Position numbers and translations under genes: made by a program. Positions 45,301-52,299 of a DNA stretch of 64,000 nt are shown here, piece after piece. A model generated the notes under the pieces. That model ran no database searches. It had not been told where the DNA came from and saw nothing but the letters and a program-made list of their open reading frames with translations. The DNA comes from Desmodus rotundus (lineage: Eukaryota > Chordata > Mammalia > Chiroptera > Phyllostomidae), in assembly GCF_022682495.2 (NCBI RefSeq), contig NC_071389.1, positions 14,003,199-14,067,198 of the forward strand, in the 5' to 3' direction. Within the stretch, counting starts at the first letter, position 1, and each line of letters begins with the position of its first letter.

Positions 45301-48206
45301 ATATGTGTAGGGACTGGGATCAAACCCATGAGCCTTTGGTGCCCAGGATGACGCTCCAACTAGGCTACCCACCAGAGCTATTATCTTTGCTTTTAATTTA
45401 ATTTACTTAACTATAAACGTGTAATTGAATTTTTAAAATCATGGTTGTATTAACAACAGACTTGCAAAATTCCTGAAAGTTTAACCACGACTGTTACACC
45501 GGCTCCATCCCGGCCTGAGGCACATGTCTCGGCCTGTCACACTGCGCAGCTGGGTCACATTGACGGACAGCCTGGAGCCCTCCCCTGCTTGCACAAGTGC
45601 CACACGGGCAGGCGTGTCTCCCTGCGCGTGGATGGGGTGTGTAGCCAGCGGCACTCAGGCCCCGGTGTGGAGCTGTGGGTCGGCAGCTCGGAGCACAGTG
45701 TGTTTATTTGTCCTTGTGGTGCGATGCCTGTGCTGCAACGTCTGAATGTGCGAGTGTGGCTGGCAAGTTTGTAGTTGCGGACGTCTGGGTACCGCTTATT
45801 GTCTGCATGTACATGTGTACCCACGTGTATAGTTGTCTTCACGTACCTTTCTGGAAATATAACAGCGTGTCTGTCATGTCAGGATCAGAAGCCGTGTCTC
45901 ATATGCAGTTATGTCCATAGTTGCTTGCTTGTTTGGCTGTTATTGTGTATGCTGTGCACGTAGCTACGTTTGTTGTGTGTAACTGTGTGTATGTGTAGCT
46001 GTGACATGGTGCTTGCGTGTTTGAAACTGTTTCAGTGCCTGCACACCGACAGCATCTGACAAAAGCGCTAAGTTGCTGGCCCTTCAGTAACTGGCAGTAG
46101 ACCCTGGGCCTGAGACGCAATGTGGAGGGTGGAGGATCCGTCTTATAACAGGAAGTGTGTCCTCCTCTCCCTAACCACTCCTGGCGGGTCCCATTTTCGC
46201 TCCCAGAGCAAGCCCCACCTTTCTTGATCGCATGCCCAGAGCTCTGTGCCCACTCAGAGGCTGCAGAAAACCCAGGCACAGACGTGGCTGCAGACTGGCT
46301 TTGAGCTACAGAGCCCCTGTGGCCAGATTTGCGCCATTCCTGGAGAGAGCTCTGAATACTTCCACAGGAATGCACTCCAAGGAATACCATTTCCTCTTCC
46401 CTTTTTATAGAAAAGGAAGTCCAGGCACAGAGAGGGGAAGTGGAGAGTGGACCTGTGGCCATAGAGGAGTGAGGGGAAGCCAGGGCCAGTCGCTTCCTTC
46501 TCAGCCAGAGCTCTACTCCCAACCAAGCTGCTTCTCTCAGGTCTCCTAAGCTTCCTCACCCCAACCCCCACCCTCCAGCTCTCTCATGCAGGGGCCCAGA
46601 ATCTCCTGGCCTAAACCTGAGTCAGTAAGGAGCAGGGCTGGGATAACCTGTCTACTTTCTGTGGAATTTAGCTCAAAAGACCGGGGTTGGGCTCTGCTGC
46701 CTCCAGTTGGAAGTGCCCCCCATGACTTGCGGCTCAGCCTCGCTGATTTTGGAAGATCCCGGAATGGGGCTAGGTGGAGGCAGGGAGGTAAGGGTGAGAA
46801 GCTGCCGGCATGGTTGCTGTTTCATCTGGCTGTACAGAAGCCGGTCTCATCTCGGACTCTGAGCTAGCACTGTCCCAGGCCCTGCTAAGGATTTCACATC
46901 TCTTCCACCCTCACCACCAATAGCAGAGATAAAAATCCAGTGGCATTCCTTCCCAGGAGTAAGGTAACCTCAGCTCCTTCTTACAGATGAAGAAACTGAG
47001 GCTCTGGCTTTTATATCACCGTCAACTCATTACTGTTCATGTCTACTCTAGGGCTTGCCACGTTCCATGGCTCCCCCGACCCTTCCCTTTTCTCTGCTTT
47101 AAGTCCATACCTTTCCCAAGTTCCTAGGGTCACAGAAGGCCCTGGAAATGCAAGTCCTGCTTCAGCACAAGGCTATGGATGGTGAGAGGATGGCCGCCCC
47201 AGGACAGGGCAAGATGGGGGGGACATGCCCTCTAGGCTACCCTCCCCTCTTTCCCCTGCGCGGGTGTGCCCAAATCCTCCCTGAACGAAGGCCAAGTTTG
47301 CTCTGGCCCGTCAATCCTGCAGCGCCAACTTGAAGGCAAAGATCACGGGAAGGATCAAACATTAACTTCAAGTCAGCTTGCGCTCTGGGCTTCGCGTATC
47401 CTTAGGTAGGACCGCCAGCCCTGATTCCCCTCAAACTCTGGGTTGGTGAGCAAAGCCCAGGCCTCCAGCCCGCCCCTTTTCCCTCACCCCGCGGGCCCCA
47501 AGAGCAGCGGCTGCCCCGCACCTGTTCGGCCCGCCCGCGCAGGCCCCACCCTGCAGCCAGGGAAAAGGAAAATTGCAAACAGAACCGCTCCTTGCGCCCG
47601 AAACCGTGTGGTCGCGGAATCCGCGGCCCTTGGCTTCTCTGTCCCGGATCCACTCTCGGGTGCCAGGCAGACGCGGCTCCGCGCCCCTCATCAGCTCAAG
47701 TTTCTTGGACACTTTTCGAGCCACCAGGATTTTGTTCCCTCCACCCCGCCCTCGCCGCCACTCCCCTGGCTTTGCACACGTCGCCCGCCTGGGGACGCGG
47801 AAAGTCCTCTTCCAGGTCCCGATCTCTTCCCTCGCTTTCCTGGCACAAGCTACCCCAGGACCCCTGAACCCTACACGTCCATAGGGACGTGTACAAGCCT
47901 TGTCTTCGGGGCCCACGCGATCCCCGCCCCCGGTGCCCCGAGCCACGCGCACGCCCCCTCTGATGTGCCCAGCAGTCCCCAAAAGGGCGCTGAGCCCTGC
48001 GCCTGCCACGCTTCCCTCGGTCCCGAGTCCCGCGCGCGCCTCCCCGGCGCCCCGCCAGCTCGCTCCCCCGGGACTCTCAGGCTCCTGGGCGCAGTGCCTC
48101 CCGGGGTCGGACGCGGTGTCCCAAACGCCAGCCTCACCGTCTTCTTCCTGGCTACCATCTTCTCCAGCTTTTTGGCGATCCTCAGCAGCTCCTCTTCCTG
48201 GCCCAT
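15383..48206 (-). CDS. TCEA3: TCEA3, transcription elongation factor A3 (TFIIS family), complete, 350 aa
   Basis: TFIIS-type factor that binds stalled RNA polymerase II in the nucleus and stimulates transcript cleavage so that elongation resumes. Eleven coding exons on the minus strand: 48138-48206, 43127-43189, 42225-42330, 41609-41753, 37009-37071, 27480-27646, 27253-27309, 24500-24654, 19128-19274, 17612-17683, 15383-15391. They sum to 1053 nt, with one uninterrupted frame from [20 protein letters not shown] to WKFC*. Residues 1-80 form the LW N-terminal domain, about 80-170 a basic Ser/Lys/Pro linker, about 170-290 the central Pol II-binding domain. Residues 305-350 form the zinc ribbon with ligands C312, C315, C340 and C343 and the acidic tip D331-E332. 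Length is close to human TCEA3 (348 aa). All introns are GT-AG except intron 7, which is AT-AC U12-type. The gene looks intact. TCEA1 and TCEA2 are paralogues, but position between HNRNPR and ASAP3 fixes it as TCEA3. Confidence 0.97.
15485..15660 (+). repeat. MIR SINE
   Basis: Contains tactagctgtgtgacttcaa and actcatctgtaaaatggga, in intron 10 of TCEA3. Confidence 0.7.
15880..16170 (-). repeat. MIR SINE (antisense)
   Basis: Starts cttactgagcactcattctg, then cccattttcacaggtgaaga and ctcagagaggttaagatttg. Faces the MIR at 15485-15660. Confidence 0.65.
16250..16440 (-). repeat. MIR SINE (antisense)
   Basis: Ends with aagcccgtgctctgaaccac, the antisense MIR 5' end, preceded by aaccaggatctgaacctgg. 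Confidence 0.65.
16770..16900 (-). repeat. MIR SINE fragment (antisense)
   Basis: Contains aagctcagggtcacacagtg and ccagggcttctgcctcccag. Confidence 0.5.
17612..17683 (-). CDS. TCEA3: TCEA3 coding exon 10 (residues 325-348)
   Basis: 72 nt between GTCTCAG and G|GTCTGT. Encodes [12 protein letters not shown] then [12 protein letters not shown]: the acidic hairpin (D331, E332) and the second Cys pair of the zinc ribbon. Confidence 0.95.
17700..18005 (+). repeat. L2 LINE fragment
   Basis: Pattern ctccctaccctaggacctgcc to 'ctcatctcctacaggaagta' and ttccctgactcacctctgca, like the L2 3' region. Confidence 0.45.
18640..18830 (+). repeat. MIR SINE
   Basis: Contains gccactgaccatctttgcca, then gggcctcggcttccctgtgt and 'ggaaagtgagggagtggag' in MIR order. 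Confidence 0.5.
19128..19274 (-). CDS. TCEA3: TCEA3 coding exon 9 (residues 276-324)
   Basis: 147 nt between CTCTCCAG and CCAG|GTAAGG. Encodes [20 protein letters not shown], the end of the Pol II-binding domain, then the start of the zinc ribbon [11 protein letters not shown]. Confidence 0.96.
20153..20359 (-). repeat. Ves-type bat SINE (antisense)
   Basis: Tail at left (AAGATTTTATTTATTTATTT), head at right. The 10-bp duplication ACTCTTTAAA lies at 20143-20152 and 20360-20369. Confidence 0.85.
20440..20560 (+). mobile_element. Probable MER5-type hAT relic
   Basis: Contains atgtgggcttcttgacaaaa then caggcccaggaatatgcact, similar to MER5-family sequence. Short and diverged. Confidence 0.35.
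20572..20800 (+). repeat. Ves-type bat SINE, divergent subtype
   Basis: Head CCCTGGCTGGGTGGCTCAG followed by TTGGTTGGAGCATCATCCCA. The body differs from the main subtype (TTTGATCTTTAGTCACGGTG). A-rich tail present. Confidence 0.8.
21562..21800 (+). repeat. Ves-type bat SINE with 10-bp target duplication
   Basis: Complete copy. Direct repeat GAAATAAAAA at 21552-21561 and 21801-21810. Confidence 0.9.
23160..23280. repeat. CA-rich microsatellite
   Basis: Interrupted (CA)n tracts, including CACACACACACACACAC near 23175 and ACACACACACACA near 23220. Confidence 0.85.
23505..23830. repeat. Inverted pair of MIR SINEs
   Basis: A plus-strand copy (23505-23640, with tctcatccataaaatgggggt) is followed by an antisense copy (23680-23830, with cccattttacagatgagaaa and gatcacacagctaagtggca). 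Confidence 0.7.
24160..24310 (+). repeat. MIR SINE
   Basis: Contains catcacttaactcctctgag and tctgtgagatggggagagc. Confidence 0.6.
24500..24654 (-). CDS. TCEA3: TCEA3 coding exon 8 (residues 224-275)
   Basis: 155 nt. It begins after an AC acceptor (ACCATGTCAC|ATATCCACCAG) and ends GCAGAG|GTGAGG. It encodes [20 protein letters not shown] and the [20 protein letters not shown] block of the central domain. Confidence 0.95.
24895..25090 (+). repeat. MIR SINE
   Basis: Contains tgacctcaggtgagtcacaa, tccgtttccttatttctaaaa and tatgaggattcagtgagtta. Confidence 0.65.
25280..25420 (-). repeat. MIR SINE fragment (antisense)
   Basis: Contains gaggaagctgaggcttaggaa and gctcaaggtcaccgggcaag. Confidence 0.6.
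26540..27110 (+). repeat. Two plus-strand MIR SINEs
   Basis: The first copy is about 26540-26740 (cctcagtttcctcatctgtg). The second is about 26880-27110 (ggttccaatcccggctacgc, gaacctcagtaacctcacca). Both lie inside the U12-type intron. Confidence 0.65.
27253..27309 (-). CDS. TCEA3: TCEA3 coding exon 7 (residues 205-224)
   Basis: 57 nt after the acceptor TCTTTTAG. Encodes [19 protein letters not shown] of the central domain. Ends GATC| before the non-canonical ATATCCTT donor. Confidence 0.95.
27480..27646 (-). CDS. TCEA3: TCEA3 coding exon 6 (residues 149-205)
   Basis: 167 nt between CCTCAG|A and GATG|GTGAGA. It covers the Ser/Lys/Pro linker ([20 protein letters not shown]) and the start of the central domain ([19 protein letters not shown]). 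Confidence 0.96.
27720..27970 (-). repeat. MIR SINE (antisense)
   Basis: Contains atgaggtaggtactatttta, then a second similar piece catttaatcctcacaaccac, and ggtgggctctgggacccacgc near the end. Confidence 0.6.
28084..28450. repeat. L2/MIR-type old repeats
   Basis: An L2-like piece (cactaaatgtttattaggca, aaggagctgacagtctagtg) followed by an antisense MIR (tgccaggtgctgtgccaggcg, ccccatttgcagacgaggag). Confidence 0.5.
28534..29115 (-). mobile_element. MaLR (ERVL-type) solo LTR relic, interrupted by a bat SINE
   Basis: Antisense MaLR LTR pattern: gtcttagtctgcctgggttgc at the left, tttctcacagctccagagac after the SINE, and cacattggggcttcaacata at the right. No internal retroviral coding sequence is present. 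The SINE at 28604-28815 splits it. Confidence 0.65.
28604..28815 (+). repeat. Ves-type bat SINE inserted in the MaLR LTR
   Basis: Full copy. The flanks AACAACTGAAATG and ACAACAGATATG are an imperfect duplication of LTR sequence. Confidence 0.88.
29320..29665 (+). repeat. L1 LINE 3' region fragment
   Basis: Contains gaaacccaactgtccgctgg, ctattcagccataaaaagga, atgctaagtgaaatcagaaa and gaatggtggttgctggggc, characteristic of old L1 3' ends. Confidence 0.85.
29850..31039. other. TCEA3 intron 5 interior; nothing recognised
   Basis: No exon or repeat I can name. The largest TCEA3 intron (27647-37008) contains this stretch. Confidence 0.4.
31040..31575 (+). repeat. L2 LINE 3' end
   Basis: Contains 'gtgcctttgcacagctggca', ctcaaatatcacctccgcag, gaggccttccttggccacgc and a tail ctcggtaggtacttgataaa. 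Confidence 0.75.
31930..32410. repeat. Inverted pair of MIR SINEs
   Basis: Plus copy about 31930-32140 (cctcagtttgctcacatgtc). Antisense copy about 32170-32410 (tactgagactcagagagctg-like region with tccaaggtcatccaactagc). Confidence 0.65.
32925..33150 (+). repeat. L2 LINE fragment
   Basis: Contains gcctttgcatgtgccaatcg, ctctgcctgggatgccctct and cttccatgaagcctctttga. Confidence 0.65.
33366..33572 (+). repeat. Ves-type bat SINE with 8-bp target duplication
   Basis: Complete copy. GGGAATCT at 33358-33365 and 33573-33580. Confidence 0.9.
34080..34665 (+). mobile_element. hAT-type DNA transposon relic split by a MaLR LTR
   Basis: The left part has tcaggatgtttagcatccat and the right part has ctctgttgagaaccactggt. 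Both belong to one old non-autonomous element whose middle is replaced by the LTR at about 34214-34582. A sister fragment lies at 54110-54270. Confidence 0.5.
34214..34582 (+). mobile_element. MaLR (ERVL-type) solo LTR relic
   Basis: Pattern gttcccccaaattcataagt, accaatgggacagtatttgg, cagctggcaccttgatcttgg and tagcagcccaagctgactaa, as in MST/MLT-type MaLR LTRs. No internal coding region. Confidence 0.8.
34985..36355 (+). repeat. Long L2 LINE segment, split by a bat SINE
   Basis: Reads ctcatccaacttgaaatgcc, then agcctcctggtctctctgc, then 'gcctgggcaatccattctcg'. After the SINE it continues to ccataaatatttgtgaatga. This is one of the longest L2 remnants in the window. Confidence 0.8.
35860..36073 (+). 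repeat. Ves-type bat SINE with perfect 14-bp target duplication
   Basis: Direct repeat GTCACATCCTCAGC at 35846-35859 and 36074-36087. The duplicated sequence belongs to the L2 element. Confidence 0.93.
36570..36870 (-). repeat. L1/HAL1-type LINE 3'UTR fragment (antisense)
   Basis: Contains caatattattttgtattagt, tttccagtacccacctggca and cttaatcccttcaccttttc, the reverse complement of the LINE 3'UTR type shared with the element at 52.5-52.9 kb. Confidence 0.65.
37009..37071 (-). CDS. TCEA3: TCEA3 coding exon 5 (residues 128-149)
   Basis: 63 nt between TTTTTTCAG and AAAG|GTAAGG. Encodes [20 protein letters not shown] of the low-complexity linker. Confidence 0.94.
37870..38472 (+). repeat. L2 LINE pieces
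   Basis: aaattccacaagagcagaga near 37930 and gcaggcgctctgtagatact near 38440 resemble L2 3' ends. The middle is not assigned. Confidence 0.4.
38480..41230. other. TCEA3 intron 4 interior; no exon recognised
   Basis: Mostly unique and AT-rich in its second half (39450-40250). No repeat I can name with confidence. Confidence 0.4.
41233..41447 (+). repeat. Ves-type bat SINE
   Basis: Head GCCCTAGCTGGTGTAGCTCAG to tail AAATAAATAAATAAAATCTT, within TCEA3 intron 4. Confidence 0.92.
41609..41753 (-). CDS. TCEA3: TCEA3 coding exon 4 (residues 80-128)
   Basis: 145 nt between CTTTCAG and ACAG|GTAATT. A lysine-rich linker: [20 protein letters not shown] run, then [15 protein letters not shown]. Likely contains nuclear localisation signals. 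Confidence 0.94.
41840..42060. repeat. Diverged CA-rich tract
   Basis: Alternating purine-pyrimidine (CA/TG) rich sequence with many CACAC and ACATG units. Confidence 0.6.
42225..42330 (-). CDS. TCEA3: TCEA3 coding exon 3 (residues 45-80)
   Basis: 106 nt between GTCTGCAG and CTGG|GTGAGG. Encodes [20 protein letters not shown] and [15 protein letters not shown], the second half of the LW domain, including the conserved KxWKRLL helix. Confidence 0.96.
43127..43189 (-). CDS. TCEA3: TCEA3 coding exon 2 (residues 24-44)
   Basis: 63 nt between CCCACAG and CCAG|GTGGGG. Encodes [20 protein letters not shown] plus a final Gln, part of the LW domain. Confidence 0.96.
43650..44190 (-). repeat. L1 LINE 3' region (antisense)
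   Basis: Contains acagctttattgaggtataa, gatgagttttgacatatgta, gcgtagttattctgagactc and ctaccacaaataaggctgca. Confidence 0.85.
44550..44800 (-). repeat. MIR SINE (antisense)
   Basis: Contains ttacaatgaccttatgaggt, aatttgcccgaagttccagg and gagctgggattcaaactcag. Confidence 0.7.
45124..45385 (-). repeat. Bat tRNA-derived SINE, distinct subtype (antisense)
   Basis: Reverse complement reads CTGGTGGGTAGCCTAGTTGG at the head, with two B-box-like segments (GGGTTTGATCCC, GGGTTCGATCCC). Longer than the main subtype. Confidence 0.7.
45580..46020. other. TG-rich diverged tract in TCEA3 intron 1
   Basis: Many TGTG and ACGT-type units without a clear period. No exon. Confidence 0.35.
48138..48206 (-). 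CDS. TCEA3: TCEA3 coding exon 1 (residues 1-23)
   Basis: Starts at ATG 48206-48204 in GGCCAACATGGGCCAGG context. Encodes [20 protein letters not shown] then KKT. Ends AAGACG|GTGAGG. Confidence 0.97.
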
Positions 48207-48392
48207 GTTGGCCCACGACGCCCGGCAGGGTGGCGGGCGCTGGGGCAGCAGCCGGGCCTCGGGGGCGGGAGGCGCAGAGGCGGAGGGCGTGCAACACGCG
48301 CGGGACGCAAACACACACGACACACACGCCTGGCGGGGGCGGGGTCCCCTCCCCGCCCGCCTGCCTCCGACGTGGGGGAGGGGTGGCGCGCA

Positions 48393-48402
48393 CTAAATAT
48401 AG
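48393..48402 (-). promoter_or_regulatory. TCEA3: MEF2-type / TATA-like element upstream of TCEA3
   Basis: CTATATTTAG on the minus strand fits the MEF2 consensus YTAWWWWTAR exactly. It lies about 190 bp upstream of the start codon, at a distance compatible with a TATA-like role. TCEA3 is known to be high in muscle, so MEF2 control is plausible but unproven. Confidence 0.5.
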
Positions 48403-49059
48403 ATTTCAAGGACTTGCTGGGGCAAAGATTGCCCGCGCGGGCCGGTCGGGCCTCCCGAGCGGGACGCGGCTTGGAGAGAGGGCTCCTCTCCTCCGGCCCT
48501 TCCGTGGGGGTCGGGTAGGGGGGCGGTGTCGGGAGCTGAAGGAGGTTTGGGGAGGGAGGCTCTTTGGCGAGTCAGGAGGCCGTCCTCCGGGGACACAAAA
48601 GGCTGTCGCGGGAGCTCCGGCAAGAGTTGGGGACTCCCGCGTATCGGCACCGTCACAGCTCAAAGCGGCCGGACCCAGCTCCGCGCCTGTGCCCAAGTGG
48701 AGGCAACTTGGTGCACTCAGAGCGCGTTTTAGGGCGTGATCATTAAACCAAACTCTGCGGGACCCCGTGCTCACTCACATCCTGTGCGCACGCGTATCCA
48801 GGCCTTCTGTTTCGGACTATTCTGTGACCGTTCGATTTTGCAGGGTTTATTTTAACACGGTCCTGCAGAAGAGCTAGGTGCTGCCGGTTCAGGGCGGCGT
48901 TGAATAGTGAGGGCATGGGAGATCGGGGCGCCCAACTTTGAGAAGTACTGACCGAGGCGCACGGACGCCCTCGATTCGCGGCCAGGGCACTGCCTCCCCA
49001 AGGGGAGGGAGCCTGGAGGGGTCATGGTGGGTGGAGAGAGGAGACAGAAGTGTTCCACC

Positions 49060-50370
49060 ACAGCTGTGCACACATCTGTGTTTCTGAGGAAGGACCTTCT
49101 AAGGGTCTCCAGCAGACTCAGGCAGGTCTCTTCCTAAACAAGAGAGTTTAATTGACAGAAAATTATCTTTTGGAGGGGAGGGTGCTTAGGGACCTGGCAG
49201 GGAGGCATGAAAAGCGGTCCACAGTGCGTGGGGGGTGGGGAGCTGCGGTTTGGAGTGTTCAGTGAAATCTTCAGACTGTCCTGGGAGAACCTGAGAGAAC
49301 CGCAGCCCAGCCCAGCCCAGTCACAGACAGTGTGGTGTGGTCTCATCTGGCTTCGGACTGCTGCTGTGAGTCCCGGAAGGGGGCATGTTTTTCATTCATT
49401 TGGAAATACGTGGAGCATTCCAGCAACAAAAAAGACAGACCCATTCCCTGCAAGCTTGAGACTAGGTCTGCGGGCAAGAGAAACCCTTCAACAAATAGGG
49501 ACACCATCCACTCTGTTGTCACACACAGCTAGGCTGAGGGGCAGGGAGAAGGGCACACACCTTAAGGACACGATCGAGGGGGTGTCATCTCCGACGAAAC
49601 AAAATTTAAACTTTGAGCAGAAGTGCAGAGTGGGAGTTCGAGGGAGGAGGGAGTGTTGACATAAGAGAAGAAACATTCATCCATTCAACATACACTTATC
49701 GAGCACCTACTATGTGCCGGGCAGATCCAGCCCTTGCATCCAGAGAGGAGGAAAGCAGTCCTCCTGGGGTTCCAGATGTGCAAAGCGTAGGGATGGGGGT
49801 GCTTATCGTGTCAGGGCCGGAGGAACTGAGAAACTGGCATGGCTGCGGCACAGCAGCGAGAGGAGTGGGGAGAAACGAGGCAGAAAATCAGAGATGGGTG
49901 GGGCGCGACCACACAAAGCACCATAGGCTGCTTCTCGGAGGTTAGACTAACAGTTTGGGATTTGGGGAGGTCTCTTGACCAAGCCCTAGGTAAGCCCTTC
50001 TAGACCCAAGTGTCTGCAGTTACTTAGCATTGCCTTTTTAAGAACTGCTTTCAACTTTTGGCTTGGAGGAGGCCTAGGTGTGACTTTCTTCTGTCATCAG
50101 AATCCAGGTTCATCCCACGCCAGTAGCCTCCACCACACACTGGCGGTGACATGTCTGCCCTAGCCCCCAAGATCGGCCCCCTGGGCCTGTCTCCAAAAAA
50201 TGCTGGGGATGACATCACCAAAGCCACTGGTGACTGGAAGGGTCTGAGGATCCCAGTGAAACTGGCCATTGGGAACAGAGAGCCCCAAACTGAGGCCATG
50301 CCTTCTGCCCCTGCCCTGATGGTCTGAGCCCTCACAGGATGGCCACGGGGCAGAAAGAAGCAACAAAACA
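49060..50370. other. Intergenic between TCEA3 and the LINE; old repeat traces only
   Basis: A short L2/MIR-like piece (cacttatcgagcacctactatg) near 49690. No gene recognised. Confidence 0.45.
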
Positions 50371-50387
50371 AAAAAACAAAACACCAT

Positions 50388-52299
50388 GGAGGTGTAGGCA
50401 GATACACTGTGCCTCCTCACACAACCAAAAGAACAACAGCAACAATTTAAAAACAAAAAACAACCAGAACTGACAGAAAATCGAACTGTATGGAAGTCTG
50501 ACAACCAGGGAGATAAAGAAGAAACATTCACCCAGACCAATAGGAGGGGCGGAGACAGGCAGCCAGGGTGGAGAGGACTCACGGTGGGACAGCGGGGCGG
50601 TGGCTGGCAGACCCAGAGAGGTGGTGGATTGTGGCTGGATGTCTGGCTAGCGAGGCAGCAGCTGGTGGACTGAGTGACAGACCTCCCAACCAGGAGTTCC
50701 AATGTGGGGAAATAAATCCTCAAACCACTGAGTGAAAACACCTGTGGGGTTGAGGCGGCAGCAGGAGAAACTCCCAGCCTCACAGGAGAGTTCATTGGAG
50801 AGACCCACAGGGGCCTAGAACGTGCACAACCCACCCACTCGGGAATCAGCACCAGAAGGGCCCACTTTGCTTGTGGGTAGTGGAGGGAGTGACTGAAATC
50901 CGGCAGAGAGTGGAGCAGGCGCCAGTTGCTCCCTCTCAGCCCCTCCCCCACGTAGGCATCACAGTGCAGTGAGGAGCGTTACCCCGCCCTGGTGAATTCC
51001 TAAGATTCCGCCCCTTTACATAACAGGTGTGTCAAGACAAAAAAAATGGCCCAAATGAAAGAACAGATCAAAGCTCCAGAAAAAATACAACTAAGCGATG
51101 AAGAGATAGCCAACCTATCAGATGCACAGTTCAAAACACTGGTAATCAGGATGCTTACAGAATTGGTTGAATTTGGTCACAAATTAGAAGAAAAAATGAA
51201 GACTATGCTAAGAGAAACTAAGGAAAATGTACAGGGAACCAATAGTGATGGGAAGGAAACTGGGACTCAAATCAACAGTATGGACCAGAAGGAAGAAAGA
51301 AACATCCAACCAGAAAAGAATGAAGAAACAAGAATTCAAAAAATGAGGAGGAGAGGCTTAGGAACCTCCAGGGCATCTTTAAACATTCCAACATCAGAAT
51401 CATAGGGGTGCCAGAAGGAGAAGAGGTAAAGCAAAAAATTGAAATCTTATTTGAACAAATAACGAAGGAGAACTTCCCTAATCTGGCAAAGGAAATAGAC
51501 TTCTGGGAAGTCCAGGAAGCTCAGAGAGTCCCAAAGAAGTTGGACCCAAGGAGGAACACACCAAGGCACATCATAATTACATTAGCCAAGATGAAAGAGA
51601 AGGAGAGAATCTTAGAAGCAGCAAGAGAAAAGGACACAGTTACCTACAAAGGAGTTCCCATAAGACTGTCAGCTGATTTCTCAAAAGAGACCTTCCAGGC
51701 AAGAAGGGGCTGGAAAGAAGTATTCCAAGTCATGACAGGCAAGGACCTACACCCAAGATTGCTCTATCCAGCAAAGCTATCATTTAGAATGGAAGGGAAG
51801 ATAAAGTGCTTCTCAGATAATGTCAAGTTAAAGGAGTTCATCATCACCCAGGCCTAATTATATGAAATGTTAAGGGGATTTATCTAACAAAAAGAAGATA
51901 AAAAATATGAACAGTAAAAATGACAGCAAACTCACAGTTATTAACAACCACACCTAAAATAAAAACAAAAGCAAACTAAGCAGAACCACAGAAATGGAGA
52001 TCACATGGAGGGTTATCAACAGGGGAGTGGGAAGGGGAGAGAGTGGGGAAAGGTACAGAGAATCAGTAGCATAAATTGCAGGTAGAAAATAGACAGGGGG
52101 AGGGTAAGAATAGTATAGGAAATGTAAAAGCCAAAGAACTTATAAGTATGACCCATGGACATGAACTATAGGGGGGGAATGTGGGAGGGAGGGGGTGTGC
52201 AAGATGGAGTGGAGTGAAGGGAGTGAATTGGGACAACCGTAATAGCATAATCAATAAAATATATTAAAAGAAAGAAAGAAACAAACAAACAAACAAATT
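50388..52299 (+). mobile_element. ORF1-only LINE-1 relative (HAL1-like), full length
   Basis: A GC-rich 5'UTR-like region (about 50388-51045) is followed by an L1 ORF1-type coding region (51046-51857) and then directly by a 3'UTR and AATAAAATAT/A-rich tail (to about 52299). No ORF2 (endonuclease/reverse transcriptase) lies between ORF1 and the 3'UTR. This is the layout of half-L1 (HAL1) elements, which rely on L1 enzymes. The near-intact ORF1 indicates a fairly young copy. Confidence 0.7.
51046..51857 (+). pseudogene. L1/HAL1 ORF1p-like coding region with one frameshift
   Basis: Two overlapping segments in different frames: 51046-51405 (starts MAQMKEQIKAPEKIQLSDEE; coiled-coil rich) and 51408-51857 in another frame (EGEEVKQKIEILFEQITKEN; then RHIIITLAKMKEKERILEAA, typical of the ORF1p RRM-like and C-terminal domains). 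The frame changes between about 51330 and 51400, before the conserved IIGVPEGEE motif. ORF1p is an RNA-binding chaperone of LINE retrotransposition. The copy is probably non-functional as given. Confidence 0.8.

Larger units (their letters stand above)
47450..48740. promoter_or_regulatory. TCEA3: TCEA3 CpG island promoter
   Basis: High CG density around exon 1 (48138-48206) and on both sides. On the minus strand the upstream edge carries the MEF2/TATA-like element at 48393-48402. Confidence 0.8.

Noticed and set aside
47431..48393. Open frame of 320 codons on the minus strand across the TCEA3 promoter
   Set aside because: It is a GC-rich CpG-island frame, Arg/Gly/Pro-rich without a recognisable domain, and it overlaps TCEA3 exon 1 in another frame.
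47443..48739. Long plus-strand open frames over the same island (317 and 279 codons)
   Set aside because: Same compositional cause: few stop codons in CG-rich DNA. No splice or domain support.
50160..50951. 263-codon minus-strand open frame
   Set aside because: It is antisense to the 5'UTR of the HAL1-like element and resembles no known protein.
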